Program-made: the position numbers and the translations under genes
Assembly: GCA_949825025.1 (NCBI GenBank)
Contig: OX463788.1
Coordinates: 25,872,069-25,936,068 of the forward strand
DNA from: Siphlonurus alternatus
Taxonomy: Eukaryota; Arthropoda; Insecta; Ephemeroptera; Siphlonuridae
Direction: 5' to 3'
Length of the DNA stretch: 64,000 bases
Notes under the pieces: model-generated
Told to the model about the DNA's origin: nothing
Seen by the model: only the letters and a program-made list of their open reading frames with translations
Database searches by the model: none
In this document: positions 47,201-60,295 of the stretch, piece by piece
Position numbering within the stretch: the first letter of the stretch is position 1
How the letters are laid out: each line of letters begins with the position of its first letter

Positions 47201-48378
47201 TTCTTCTTGCTCAAGTCTATTACTTGCAATGCCCAAGATAAAAAATCTTGGGTAAGAAAAAACTTTTTGATCAAGATTGTCATTTTAAACATGATGGTAA
47301 CTTGTTCAAGAAATACTATTGAGATAAATATGAAAAAGTTTGTAAGATTCCTTTCTTGCTCAAGTCTATTATTACTTGTAAATCTTGAGTAAGATGTAAA
47401 TCTTGAGTACGAAATGACTTCTTGAACAAGATTGTCATTTTAAACAAGACGGTAACTTGCCCAAGAAATAATCTTGAGATAAATATGAAAAAGTTTGTAA
47501 GATTCCTTTCTTGCTCAAGTCTATTACTTGCCCAAGATATGAAACTTGACTATGAAATGACTTCTTGAACAAGATTGTCATTTTAAACAAGACGGTAACT
47601 TCTACAAGAAATAATCTTGAGAAAAATATGAAAACTTGTCTAAGATTTTTACTTGCTCAAGTCTATTACTTGCTCAATATATAAATATTGCGTAAGAAAT
47701 GACTTCTTGAACAAGATTATCATTTTAAGCAAGATGATAACTTGTCCAAGAAATAATCTTGAGAAAAATATGAAAAATTGTGTAAGATTTTTTCTTGCTC
47801 AAGTCTATTACTTGCTCAAGATTAAATCTTGCGTAAGAAACGATTTCTTGAACAAGATTGTCATTTTAAACAAAACGGTAACTTCTCCAAGAAATAATCT
47901 TGAGAAAAATATGATAACTTGTTTAAGATTTTTTTCTTGAGCAAGTTAATTACTTGCCAAGATGTTGTTCTTGCGTAAGAAATGACTTCTTGAACAAGAT
48001 TACCATCGTGCGCAAGACGGTAACTAGCTCAAGAAATAATCTTGAGATAAATTCGAAAACACGAGCAAGATTTTCTATCTTGCAAAGAATATTTTCTTGC
48101 GCAAGTGAGTTTCTTGTTAAGATTGTGATCTTGTGTAAGAAATGACGTCTTGAATAAGATTATTATCTTGCTCAAGATCTTGTTGAAACAAAAATATCTT
48201 ATTTTGTAATTTTTTTCACATTTTTGGCTAAAATATTATTTTTAGAAGGATAATATCCAATAATAATATTACAGACCAGCACTCAACCCTGTTGCGCCTC
48301 TTTCTTGGTCTTCTCGTGTTTACTTGGCAAGATCTTGTCAAGATCTTGCAAAGATATGCTCAAGATTTTTGAGCAGGG
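47201..48378. repeat. ~145-bp tandem array of CAAG/CTTG words with foldback end
   Basis: CTTGCTCAAGTCTATTACTTG-type units recur at 47206, 47355, 47510, 47652, 47794, 47936 and about 48096, spacings of 142-160 bp. Each unit holds several paired CAAG and CTTG words. The stretch ends with TCTTGCAAAGATATGCTCAA and TTTTTGAGCAGGG (to 48378), the same terminus as the element ending at 46570. Its matching left end was not found. Confidence 0.8.
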
Positions 48379-49194
48379 AATGTATAGAAAAAAAAAATAA
48401 AATAATGGCTGAAGAGTGGAGAGTTCTGCAAGAGCTTTAGTGGACTTGCGAACGTGCTTAAGATATGTAAGCACGCAATGTCAGCAACTAAAATGCTCTA
48501 CGCAGCGGCGAAGGGAAGGTGTTTTACTCTGGTCGTCACATTCTACTTGGATTTCATCGTATGTGTCCGGGAGTACTTCGGCTCACGTTCGGCTAATGAG
48601 ACTCTTCGTCAAAAACTGTCTTCCAATGACCGTGGACATTACAAACACGACGAAGAACTTATTAAATATGACGGACAGATTTATACGGCGGGAGATGAGG
48701 TGTGACAGCGAACAAGCCTTCGTGCTGTTAACACCGTGATTATAACGCCATGTAAGCTGTAAAGTCGTGTTCGTTGTGTCACGCTAGAAGGGCACAAGAT
48801 GCAGCTTAGCAACTAGACCTAAACAGCCATCTGTCACGTAATTGATAATGTAAGCTGAAGACTTGAGAAAACTTGCTCCTTATTTCAATAATTATACTTT
48901 CACTAATATATACTGTTCATATATTATCTTAATATTAATATATCAAATATTTATTTCAAACCTTCATAATATTATGAATTGATTATACCTCTAATGATTG
49001 AGCAATAAAGTTATCGTTAAGACTTCATAGACTTCTTGTTTATAATGTTTTATAAGCAAATTTACTTCTCGGATAACAATTTTACTGCACAAATTAAAAG
49101 AAATACCAGAAATACAAGTATAATAAACGGAAAGTAGAGAAGGTTTGATGAGAAGTGTTTGAAAATATCATGTTAAGCAAATTTCCCTTGTATA
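48379..49194. other. Intergenic, no gene recognised
   Basis: 48430-48780 is GC-richer and open for 83-107 codons in two plus frames, but the translations show no domain and no homology that I recognise. Left as unknown. Confidence 0.4.
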
Positions 49195-49735
49195 TGGGTA
49201 ATTTCATTAATTCGGAGATAATTTTTATTTTGCAAAAAAGGGTTATCCAAGCAATGTTGAGTTCGTCTCAACGTGAATTATATATAAAAACAATTTTCAA
49301 TCCCATAATATCTTGATACTACTACAATCATTTTATAGTGACCCTGTTTTGTCAGAATTCATATTCATATATTTGTTTTTTTGTTTTTTAACGAAAGTAA
49401 ATTATTATAATTATAATGATTATAATACTATAGAAGTTTCAACAAATTTATATTTTTTAAAAAAAAACTGAACCATTAATTTATATAATAAAGTTACAGC
49501 TTCATTAAAAAAGTTGCATTTTAAATAATAATTATGCATAAACAATTAAAAAATACTCTAAAATTGTTCCATAATAAGCATTTTTTATTGTAGACCTGAT
49601 GACTTATTGATTTTTTCTGTGTTGGTTATGATTTTATTGTAATGAAGTCTCCTACTCATGCATGATTTAATGTGATGTCAGTATGTGTATCTTGTAACTG
49701 GAATTAAATCAACTAAATAATTTAAATTTGCAATT
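49195..49735 (+). pseudogene. LINE C-terminal coding remnant and 3' end
   Basis: A plus-strand frame from about 49199 reads NFINSEIIFILQKRVIQAML and continues to a TGA at about 49312. LQKRxxxxM lies in the same place as LQKRSVRIM of the LINE at 15404-17745, so this is a second fragment of that type. The sequence to about 49735 looks like a 3' untranslated region ending in GGAATTAAATCAACTAAAT. Heavily decayed. Confidence 0.5.
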
Positions 49736-50198
49736 AATGGGATAGCGGCAGGTTGATACAGAAAAAAAATCAGCCTGGTTTCATATAGGATCAACGGTAA
49801 ATAAAATTAAAATGAGTGGGGGGACCCATTGCCCATGTTAAACCCACGCCTCATTGGGAAAAATTAATAGTTTCAACGATCAAGAGATACGTGATAACAC
49901 TTAAAAGTTTGATAAAAGTAAAAAAAATTATCGTCAGTCGCAACGTAGCTACCCAAAAATTCAGAAAAAAAGGTAATATTAAATTACTGAATAAAAGATT
50001 TATGCTTCTAATTCTAACCCAAAACTATATAATAAATTTAAACAAGTGATATGATGAAAAGTCATAATTATTTAAAAACACATTACAAGTATTGAAGTAT
50101 TTGTCTTTAATTTACGATTATTTAAGAAACAAATGTATTATATTTATGTATCTTCTATAACATCATGATGTTATTATAGATAGATAACATAACATCTA
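49736..50198. other. AT-rich stretch, nothing recognised
   Basis: A 77-codon lysine-rich ORF (49816-50049, minus) has no recognisable feature. Confidence 0.45.
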
Positions 50199-50294
50199 TA
50201 ACATAACATAACATAACATAACATAACATAACATAACATAACATAACATAACATAACATAACATAACATAACATAACATAACATAACATAACAT
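50199..50294. repeat. (AACAT)n array, left flank of foldback
   Basis: About 19 pentamer units, directly followed by ATCACGGAGG. The same pentamer resumes at 51852 right after the element. Confidence 0.93.
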
Positions 50295-51851
50295 ATCACG
50301 GAGGAAAACTTGTTAGTGTTTTAAAAGGTTAACTCCGAGTTTTAGCCTTTTAGGTTAACATTTAATCCTTTTAGGTTAACATTTAAAACCTCTGAGACAC
50401 TAACGAGAAAAAATATTAAAAAGTTAACCTGCTGGAAGGATAAGATACTATGTTAGTCTTTAAGTAGATAGGAACTTAGTGTTTTAAATTCTAACATAGG
50501 AGGCTATCCTCTAGCAGGTTTATATTCTAGTCACTGCAAGATAAAAAGTTACACTCTTGAAAGGCTAAAAAGCTAGTCTTTTAAAGCGTATAAAGAGTTA
50601 TCCTAAAGCAGGATACGTTTTTAGTATTTTAAAGTCTTACTATCGGAGCTATCCTGAAGCAGTTTAACAAATTAGCGTAACATGATAAAAATTTATACTC
50701 TTGAAAGGATAGAAAGCTAGTCTTTTAGGCTTATAAAGAGTTATCGCGAAGCAGGTTACGTTCTTAGTACTTTAAAGTCTTACACAGGAAGCTAACCTGT
50801 AGCAAGCTAACATCTTAAACTATACAAGATAAAAAGGTACACTCTTGAAGGTCTAGAAAGTTAGTATTTTAACAGTTTAAAAAATTATGCCGTAGAAGGA
50901 TAAGATTTTAGTACTATAGTTTATGATGGTAACCTTTATGTATTATTAGAATATTAATCCCTCAAAAGGCTAAAAAACCATCCCTTAAGTGTATAAAACC
51001 TAACGGATTTCTGCGCGTTGAAGATGCGCATTCACAATCATCCAGCCTTGGCATCGTTCAGTCGTCTCTGGGCAGTTGAGCAAGCAATTCGTGTCTGAAT
51101 TTACCTATAACTGGTAAGTGTAAATCATATTTTCAATTTTATTTATCATTATTACTTCAATAGCATGGAATAAATTGTTGTTTTAATATGTTTCAGAAGG
51201 AGATAACATCACAAGGAAGACGGGGAAAAAATGATTTTTTTCAACGCAAAGTCGCTGCTTGAAGGAACTTATTTATAAGGTAAAATGAGTTACATTATTT
51301 TTATAATTATAAATTTTAATATTGTTCTCTTAATTGTTTCAGATACATGTAGGAAACCTGCTGAATCCTATGCCCTGGATTACAAACTTCATAACGATGG
51401 GTTCAATGCTAGTCGCTGCAAGGAACACTAATAAAATCATCACGATCGAGTACTACCAAGTACTGCACTACTAGTACTGCTGCAGAAGTTTGGCAACTCC
51501 GGAATTCCTGATTCCCTCGATCCAATCTATCATTTAGACAGGATAAAAATTAAAACTGTAAAAAGCTAATATCTTATCCTGCTAGAAAGATAAAAACCTA
51601 CCGAGCTAAAAGACTAGAATCTTAGTGCGTTAGGCGGCTAGAAACCTAACCTGCTAGCAGGCTAGAATACTAACCGCCGAGAAGTTTTGAAACTTACTCT
51701 CTTATACAGGTTAACATTTAATTCTTTTTCACTAGATAACATTTTAGTCTCTCAAAGTTTTGAATCTAATACTTTTACGCGTTAGGTACAACATTTAGTG
51801 CGTAAAAGGTTTGGTTTTAAAACTAAAAGTTTAACTTTTTCTGTGCGTGAT
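50295..51851. mobile_element. 1.56-kb foldback with CTAGCAGG/AGGTTAAC words in (AACAT)n
   Basis: Ends ATCACGGAGGAAAA and TTTTTCTGTGCGTGAT are inverted. The arms contain recurring CCTGCTAGCAGG, GGTTAACATTTAA and GCTAGTCTTTTA words on both strands. The left arm has a tandem unit starting GATAAAAAG at 50540, 50684 and 50828 (144-bp step). The centre (51010-51530) is non-repetitive, GC-richer and has two candidate introns. It sits in an AACAT microsatellite. No transposase. Confidence 0.72.
51010..51530 (+). other. Possible three-exon non-coding or captured segment in foldback centre
   Basis: Candidate exon 1 (about 51010-51113) ends at CTG|GTAAGTG; a candidate intron of 83 bp (51114-51196) ends TTTTAATATGTTTCAG. 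Exon 2 (51197-51279) ends at AAG|GTAAAATGAG; a 63-bp intron (51280-51342) ends TTAATTGTTTCAG. Exon 3 continues to AATAAAAT at about 51429. Only a 25-codon ORF starts in exon 1 (ATG at about 51023). The splice-site pairs and polypyrimidine tracts suggest a transcribed unit, perhaps captured host DNA, but this is unproven. Confidence 0.35.
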
Positions 51852-51882
51852 AACATAACATAACATAACATCTATAACATAG
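51852..51882. repeat. (AACAT)n, right flank of foldback
   Basis: Pentamer units resume after the CGTGAT end, then pass into a TATAACATAGATAGATGTTATA palindrome-like junction. Confidence 0.85.
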
Positions 51883-51902
51883 ATAGATGTTATAGATGAT
51901 GT

Positions 51903-52309
51903 GGAGGTGTGGCGCAGTGCGCTTGACCGGGTCTCGTCAGATCACCGAAATCAAGCAACGCCACGCGTGGTTAGTAGTTGGATGGGTGACCATTTTCAAC
52001 AAAAACCACGTTTCCCACCCAGGGGTAAAACGTTGCGCTTTTCCACCATGTGGTTCCCCTGGCTTTGGACCATTGCACTTCCGGTTCATTGACAAAAGCT
52101 GTAGCGTCCATCCTGGCTGAGGTTTCCACGTTTCCCTCAGCCGCAGGCAAATGCCGGGATGGATTTGCAAGGCCGTGGCCGCCCCCGTTCCAGAAGAGCC
52201 CGCGAAACGCTCAAGTTAGGGTTTCGGAAGGTTCGGGGTTTCAAAGTAGTATGTAATTAGTAAATAAAAGTACCCAATAGGGTTTGATTAAAAATTAAAA
52301 AAAAAAAAA
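51903..52309 (+). mobile_element. 5S-rRNA-derived SINE, copy 2
   Basis: The head at about 51929-51992 has GTCTCGTCAGATCACCGAA followed by GTTAGTAGTTGGATGGGTGA, close to the internal control region of arthropod-type 5S rRNA genes. The body shares CATGTGGTTCCCCTGGC and CTGAGGTTTCCACG-type blocks with copy 1. The 3' end is A-rich (AAAAATTAAAAAAAAAAAAA). Better preserved in the 5S part than copy 1. Confidence 0.82.
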
Positions 52310-52318
52310 TAACATCAT

Positions 52319-52320
<2 letters not shown>

Positions 52321-52357
<37 letters not shown>
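52321..52357. repeat. (TA)n microsatellite
   Basis: About 18 TA units just after the SINE tail. Confidence 0.93.
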
Positions 52358-53695
<1,338 letters not shown>

Positions 53696-56600
53696 TTCTG
53701 CCTTTGCTTGCCTGTCGCTTACTGTAACGCCATGACTCTTGTCCATAATGCAATCAAAGACGTAACCCAATTCTGCTGTACAATAAACGTATGTGTACAC
53801 AGATTTAAGTCTTGTATTAGTAAAAAAGAAAAAGAGAAAAAAAAAGAGGAATAGGGTGAGCACGTGAGTGGTCTATGTACTTCAATACATGGATAGACAA
53901 CAACTCAACTAACTTGCAGCCTAAGCAACACACTATTTTATATAGAACTGAACATTGGGAAAAATAAGAGACAAAGTGAAAATTAATACTGAAAAAAGAG
54001 GTTCCATTACATGCACGTGAATAATTCTAGGTCCTTCATTATATTTAATGGTAATAATATAGAAATAATAATAAAGGTAAATTAACGAAAAGGGTAGAGA
54101 AAACAAGCATTTTCCTTCCATATGTTTAAAAAAAAAAAATAACAAACTTTATCCATGAATCACAAATTTACAAAAGAAATCAATCCAGGATTACGGATTA
54201 CATGTATATTTTCTTGCCCAAGAAGTGGATGGATTTTATATGTGACGCTTATTGTCGTTTGTTTGATGTTTCATGTACATAAATAAAATAAAACAAAATC
54301 TGATCGGAGGAAACTTTCTCGGGATTTGCAACACAAAAGCTGAAAGCGAGTCGAACAGGTAGGCCGGTATTATGACGTCAATCTGTGACAATGTGAGACA
54401 CGAGGCGGCTTCAGCGAGTATCCCAGTGGCGGCTTCTGGCATACCGTATTATATATACTGCATACATGGGGGTCGACGGCGAATACAGCGAGTAGCGCCG
54501 GGGCAGGACAGGCGTCGCACAAAGTAAAAACCGCTGTAATATAAAAGAAGTTCTCATTGACACTTCAGCATCATCGACTCAAAGAAAGGAGTAAGAAAAG
54601 ATCAGTTTAGCCAAGCTGAATATGTATGGATTTTCTTTGCCTCAGCAGAAATTTATTTACATTAACCGTGTTCTTCAATAAAAAAAAAATAAATAAATAT
54701 ACAAAATATGTAAACCGAATGTTGGAACTTTGTTGATATACTTTCCATGCTTAATACTTTGAGGGTGTTATTTAACATATAATTAATTTATCAAAATTAG
54801 TGCTGCAAAATAGCGAACCAAGTGCTTTTAAAAGATTAATGTATAATCTGAAGCCTTCAAAAACATTTTGCATAAAATGGGTGCAGTTAAACTTTTTATG
54901 TGATGGGGGAGGAGAAATTAATGTTGACTGTGATGTGATTGTGTCAATCGTGTTGTAAAGTAGAAATCGCGCTCATGATCATGATCAATGTTATCATAGA
55001 TAAAAATTTCTGCTATTATATACTAGTAGGTTTTGAAATTACTGTATGCAGTTAATAAGTCTATATACAAAGTGAGAGAATTAACAAATATTTGTCTATT
55101 TGTCAAACCAAAAAAAAAAAAAAAAAAAAACAGTTGAATAAATAAAAAAAAAATTAATTAGAAGTGTTGGATTTTATCAATTATAGTAAAAAAAACGATT
55201 TATTTTTTTGTTTTTTTAAATTATCAATTTAAGTTTCATGTACTAACACCAATCAAGCAGGCGGCAGACAGCCGCCTTTTTTTTTATCCTGAGTATTATG
55301 TATTATATATGAACATTATGTGGCGACGACCTGCCTTCGAAGTTTTGTTATCGAACACACAGAAACTGCAGACAAAGGCCAAAGGCTTGCACAGAAATAA
55401 GCCTACATTTGAATCAGCAGGCGCAATGGTAATATGGTAGTTTTTTGTAATAACATGAGTGAAAACTAAATCCCCATTTAAATAACATTGGCGTTCAATT
55501 TACGTTACAGAAACACTACATTACATTCTTATATGCAATGCGTGTCATAATATTTTACGAGTACAAAAAGAAGATAACACGTAAAATAATGAATACTGGT
55601 GGTATCTGAAAATGCAATTAATTTAAAGCAATTTTAATGAATTTTTGATAGCAAAATTTCGTCTTATTTTTTTCAAGCTTTGTGTATGACATTTTTATAA
55701 GACGTTTTGTAATCCCAAAAAATATATGTATAATATTAAATTTATTTAAAAACAACAACAACAAAATAATAATTTTAGCTAAATTAGTAAATTTAGTAAT
55801 CTGATCTAGTTCTTTGCTTATATCTTATTAATATTTTACATTACATATGAGAGTAGGTTTGTATAAAGCTCCTGGTCTCATATATATTCTCACTTATCTT
55901 GATGGGCACGAGAGTACACAACTTGGCAGCATGTATACCGACCGGGCGAGGGAGTCGGACTGTATCCAATGATAACACAATTTTACCTAAGATACCATTT
56001 ATTATAATCATTATCTCTATAACAGCACTAACAAAATGTGGCTAATTTTAAAGTTTTTCAACATTTCTCTTTATGAATACCAAGTTGATGAACCATATAA
56101 TAAGAAAAACTTAAGAACGAAATTTTATTTGTTCTTGCGCATTGTTTTCACTCCGAACAATCTTCAACTATGTTCAACTAGCTGTCTACTCATTAACAAT
56201 ATTACAAATAAATAATTATGACATGCTCATTTTAAACCTTTTCAGAAAATATAGACCCAAATATAATTTCAATCACAGTTTTTGCAACACTGTTACTTAT
56301 AATTTTTAAAACATATATTTTTTTTTAAATGTCAAGTGCTTCAAAATTTAACATAATAAAAGTTCAGCTCAATATGCATATTATAAGCAAATTATTATAT
56401 AAGTGATATATTATAAATAATAACCTACTACATAACTTTTAGAGATTGTTGAGTGAAAAAAATAGGTGTAAATCAGTAAAATAATAACTGAAGTTAAAAT
56501 GCTTATAATAGAAAATTCTCGACGATTCTTAAGGCAGCGTTAGAAAGAGCAGCTGTTTCCAAGCATAAAATTATGTCATGACTTGCGTACAGAATCTTTC

Positions 56601-57521
56601 AAAACCTATTGCTCTTTCGGGAATCTTTTCTGCAAAATAGAAATATATAGGTGGTTTTTAAGATCTCTCTTCTTCAGACAAGTAAAGTGAAATCAAATTT
56701 TAAAACTAAAATAATTATATTTTCCTTAACAAATTTTCCACTTTATATTTTAAATTCAGTTATTTCTTATTGCAATCATAGGAAGTCTCCATTGAGGTCC
56801 CTAAAATCAATTAACTATTATTCTCTCCGGAAGCAGCCAAAAGTGCGTGGTTTCTTGTCTTTCTGTTCGTATTTCAGTTTTTTAATTATAATATAATTAT
56901 GGTGGAATTTTCTTTCATCGCCAACAATTGTTGCTAAGTTTCAGAGCTCCAATACGACCTCTGGAGAGAATGTCAAGTTCAATTTATTGCAGGTGGTTTA
57001 CAATAGTGATGACTGCCAGACCATGCATGCAAACCACGATTACTCACACATGGCATGTTAATAAAAGCAATTTAAAAACAAAAAATGCACTGTTTAGAAA
57101 ATGTATTTATTTTGTTTTACAATTTTTTCATCTAGCGGTCCTAATCCGTATTTCTCATCTCTTACAAGCTCACGATCTCTCATAGAAAATTGCACGCTCA
57201 TTAAGTGTAATATTTAATTTTAATACAGTTAACTTGTACCATAATGTGAAAGATAAAAAAGAAAAAAACATGATGACCAAAATTATATTTTTGTCAATCA
57301 TGCAAATTTATCACAAACTAACTAATAAGAAGGAATATAATATGGTAATTAAAAAATAGGTATATATTATTATGCTCGTTAATGTATATAATCGATTTAC
57401 GAATCAATATAATAATCACATGAACCATCTGTACAGGTAACATAAGGAAAATTCTATAATTGGTTACCATTTCAGTGTGTATTACGAACATAGGTACCTA
57501 TTTTATATATTTATTATATAT
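53696..57521. other. AT-rich intergenic, little recognised
   Basis: 54440-54530 is GC-richer without ORF. 55259-55285 holds a short GC hairpin followed by T9. A segment at 56828-56880 resembles part of the outer inverted-repeat element at 45245-45295. No gene supported. Confidence 0.45.
55259..55285 (+). other. GC hairpin followed by a T tract
   Basis: AGGCGGC and GCCGCCT pair around AGACA and run directly into nine T. In bacteria this would be an intrinsic terminator; here it may be an RNA polymerase III stop or chance. Confidence 0.35.
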
Positions 57522-58214
57522 GTTGGCATCCAAAGCTGAATTTGGTCCGAGGCCGAAAAAAATGCATAGAACTAGATTGGAGCATCGCGGAATGCTCCAA
57601 ACCCAAAATGAATTAAAATTTCGGCTTTGGAAGTTTGGACCAAACCCAGATGGAAACTCTTACTTCGGTTTGGCGCATTTTCATTTGACCAGAACTAGTT
57701 TGGAGCATCGTGGTTTGACCCAAAGCAGAAATGAGATTTTATTTCGGGTTTTGAGTAAAATTTGATCATCTAGTTCTGCGCATTTTGCAGAGTTCACGTT
57801 ACTATTCTTTGATCAGCTTGAAGTATACTGCGAGTAAAAAAAAATGCTTAATTAATTAAATAATTCTATGTACACCACTGGTGTTTGATGAATAAATATT
57901 ATTATTAAAATAATGCTTAACAAATTAATTTACTCAAGTGACGGCTTATAAGTGCAGCACATGATTTTCTTAAAATTTACTTCAAATTTGTTGCTTAAAA
58001 AGAAGTAAGACAGTAAACTACAGCTTTTTAATTCATTGTTAGGGTCTGATTGAATAAATTGCGCCATCATGCAGCCAAGCTTCCTTCATAAATTTGTATT
58101 CTAACAACTACGGCTCCCAGGAAGGTAAAACATAGGACGTATTTCGATTTGATCAAAATTAATAGCTTGGACTGACTTTGGAGCATCGTGGTTTGGTCCA
58201 AAGCTGAAATTTGA
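57522..58214. mobile_element. Foldback-like element related to the 7268-8996 family
   Basis: Begins GTTGGCATCC beside (TA)n exactly as the 7268 element does, and shares GGAGCATCG words, but the recurring word is CCAAA/TTTGG (TTTGGTCCAAA, TTTGGACCAAAC) instead of CAACGCGTTG. The right end, CCAAAGCTGAAATTTG beside (AT)n, matches the left-end words in direct orientation, so the true right terminus may be lost. The short dispersed repeat at 57868-57908 lies inside. Confidence 0.6.
57868..57908 (+). mobile_element. Short dispersed repeat, plus-strand copy
   Basis: CTATGTACACCACTGGTGTT followed by GATGAATAAATATTATTATT. Same unit as the minus-strand copy at 19908-19950. Confidence 0.45.
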
Positions 58215-58486
58215 ATATATATATATATATATATATATTATCTGTGCATTATTAACAACAAATAAAAATAATAGAATACAATTTTTCAGTATACTGTATT
58301 TATTTTAATGGCCTAATTTGCTATGCTATGTGATTATTCAAAGTAAAACTAATTGGAGCAGCTCACTTAATCATCCAAAGTAGGTAAAATGTATTGCATA
58401 ATTATGTATTCATAGATTTCAATGTGCTTTTTTCGTCATTGGTACGTATCGTTAAGTCCAAGTTCAAAGAAAAAGGCTCGAAAAAA

Positions 58487-58569
58487 ATGAACCCAGGAGT
58501 TGAACCTGGGACCTTCTGATTGGTAATTGGCACTCAAATGCCCTTTCCCTGAGCTATTAAAGGTCACGC
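58487..58569 (-). pseudogene. tRNA-like sequence (tRNA pseudogene or SINE head)
   Basis: On the minus strand an A-box-like AATAGCTCAGGGAAAGG is followed by a D-arm-like GGGCATTTGAGTGCC, an anticodon-loop-like TTACCAA, and a clean T arm (CCAGGTTCAACTCCTGG) with its B box. A T run follows at the 3' side. The acceptor strands do not pair, so it is a decayed tRNA or the head of a SINE rather than a working gene. The loop would give anticodon ACC, which I would not rely on. Confidence 0.6.
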
Positions 58570-59206
58570 TAAACTTCTCTGCTTACATTTGTATTTATGG
58601 TACTTCAACAGCTGACTGCTGCTTCTTGTCTTATGGACTAAAAAATAGTATTTAAAAATAATTAAGTATGTAATATACATGACATAATACTTCACATTTA
58701 ACAAGGAACTAGATTCAATATAATATATTATAATATAGGTTAGATATTTATTAGAAGATAAATCTTGCATTGGAAGTGTTTCACAATATATTTGCAACTG
58801 TTTCAGTCCAGAATTTCAAGAGCAGCATACAAACAATAATGTGAAGGTATATAACGTCACCCCCCCCCCCCCCGCGTGCACCACTGCTCACATCAACAGT
58901 CGTCGAATTTAATTTATATCGTCACCCTGCTGTGTCATGTGTGTGCGGGGTCAGCAAAATTTTAGCTATATGAATCACGGGGGGCTCGCGCGTCAATGCT
59001 CGCTACTGTGAGAGTGAGTCCTAGCTATATATTATCAGCAACTTTACTGATGGTACTAGTTGCCTCACCCCTGATTATCCACAACGACAACTCATATTCA
59101 TATCACTTTTACATTGACACTTAATCGAATAATAGCATAACGATAAAATAATGAAAAGAAATAAAAGGTTTTAATCTGTTTTACAGAGTATGATTGAATA
59201 TAGATG
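58570..59206. other. AT-rich stretch, nothing recognised
   Basis: A C run of 14 at about 58859-58873 is followed by GCGTGCACCACTG, possibly an orphan hAT end; no partner seen. Confidence 0.4.
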
Positions 59207-59556
59207 AAATGGAGTATCGGCCTCAATTTTTTGTATGGAGTATTGACCTCATTTTTTTTTATTGCAGAAATGGATAGAGGGTGCAAAGTTATGCTACCCT
59301 GATTTTTTTCAGATTTTTTAGAGCCCTGGAAGTATTTTTAAAAAATTATTAAAAGTCCATTTTGTGACGTCACGCGGCGTCTCTCTTTAAGAAAAGGATA
59401 TGACTTGCCGCCACGTGACGTCACAAAAAGGAATTTCAATAATTGTTTAAAAATACTTCCAGGGCTGTAAAAAATCTGAAAAAAAAATCAGGGTAGCATA
59501 ACTTTGCACCCTCTATCCATTACTGCAATAAAAAAATTTAGGTCGCTACTCCATTT
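59207..59556. mobile_element. Foldback MITE, subfamily 2, copy 2
   Basis: Matches 43493-43822: TTATTGCAGAAATGGATAGA arms, TGTGACGTCACG centre, right end GGTCGCTACTCCATT. At the left, the outer end is doubled (ATGGAGTATCGGCCTCA, then ATGGAGTATTGACCTCA). Confidence 0.85.
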
Positions 59557-60054
59557 GATATACATAGTGAAAATAATAATATCAATGTACATATATACTC
59601 AATTACAATATATAATATACATACTGTAAAAAAATGATCAGACTGATCAGTTTACTTAATTTTTACACCCTATACTGAGTAAAAATTATTTCAAATAGCG
59701 GCATTAAAAATTGATTAAAAATACTTTCAAATCTTCATTTTTTTCTTGTTTATTATTTTATATTTGTGCAGTTTAATGTAATTAGTGTGCTGATCAATCA
59801 GAAAATGTACACACTTGCCTTTTCTGGTAAGAGTTGCGCCCGTTTGCGACATCGCTATGCTTACAATTGCATGATGACAATTCAATTCGTCAGATTTTCA
59901 GAACTTAAAATTTCGCATTTATATTTCTTTGCAAAATTGAATTCCTTTAATTAAATGAGAATACGTTACATTGAATTGCCGTTCGTTCTACACAATTATA
60001 GTTATTGGTAAAAGGAAAAAAATAAAGATAACTTTAAATAACACGGCTCAAGTA
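59557..60054. other. AT-rich stretch, nothing recognised
   Basis: No gene, RNA or repeat identified. Confidence 0.5.
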
Positions 60055-60295
60055 AAAAATTATATGGTAAATGTATGGGAAAAAATATGGTTTTTGTATG
60101 GGTTAACCCATACAATAACCATATTTTTTCCCATACATTACCCATACAAAATATGGTCTAAAATCTGGGAAAAATGACCGAAAATACGATATTTTTGACC
60201 ATATTTCTCAGCACCCTGGTATGGTCTAGGTATGGTCAAAGTATGTGATGAAAACCATTCAAATGACCATATTTATCCCATATAATTTCTAATCT
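60055..60295. mobile_element. ATATGG/CCATA word array with a 70-nt palindrome
   Basis: 60070-60104 and 60105-60139 are 35-bp inverted arms without a loop, one mismatch, centred on GGTTAACC. The next 150 bp continue with ATATGGTC, GACCATATTT, TGGTATGGTC and AATGACCATATT words. This looks like a small foldback built from one word, boundaries uncertain. Confidence 0.6.

Noticed and set aside
47206..48110. Possible CRISPR or coding repeat array
   Set aside because: Whole ~145-bp units are similar, with no unique spacers and no long frame; it is a tandem repeat in a foldback.
48416..48739. 107-codon ORF as a possible host gene
   Set aside because: No start context, domain or splice support; an overlapping frame is equally open.
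55259..55285. Intrinsic bacterial terminator
   Set aside because: Shape is right but nothing else in the window is bacterial; reported only as a hairpin.
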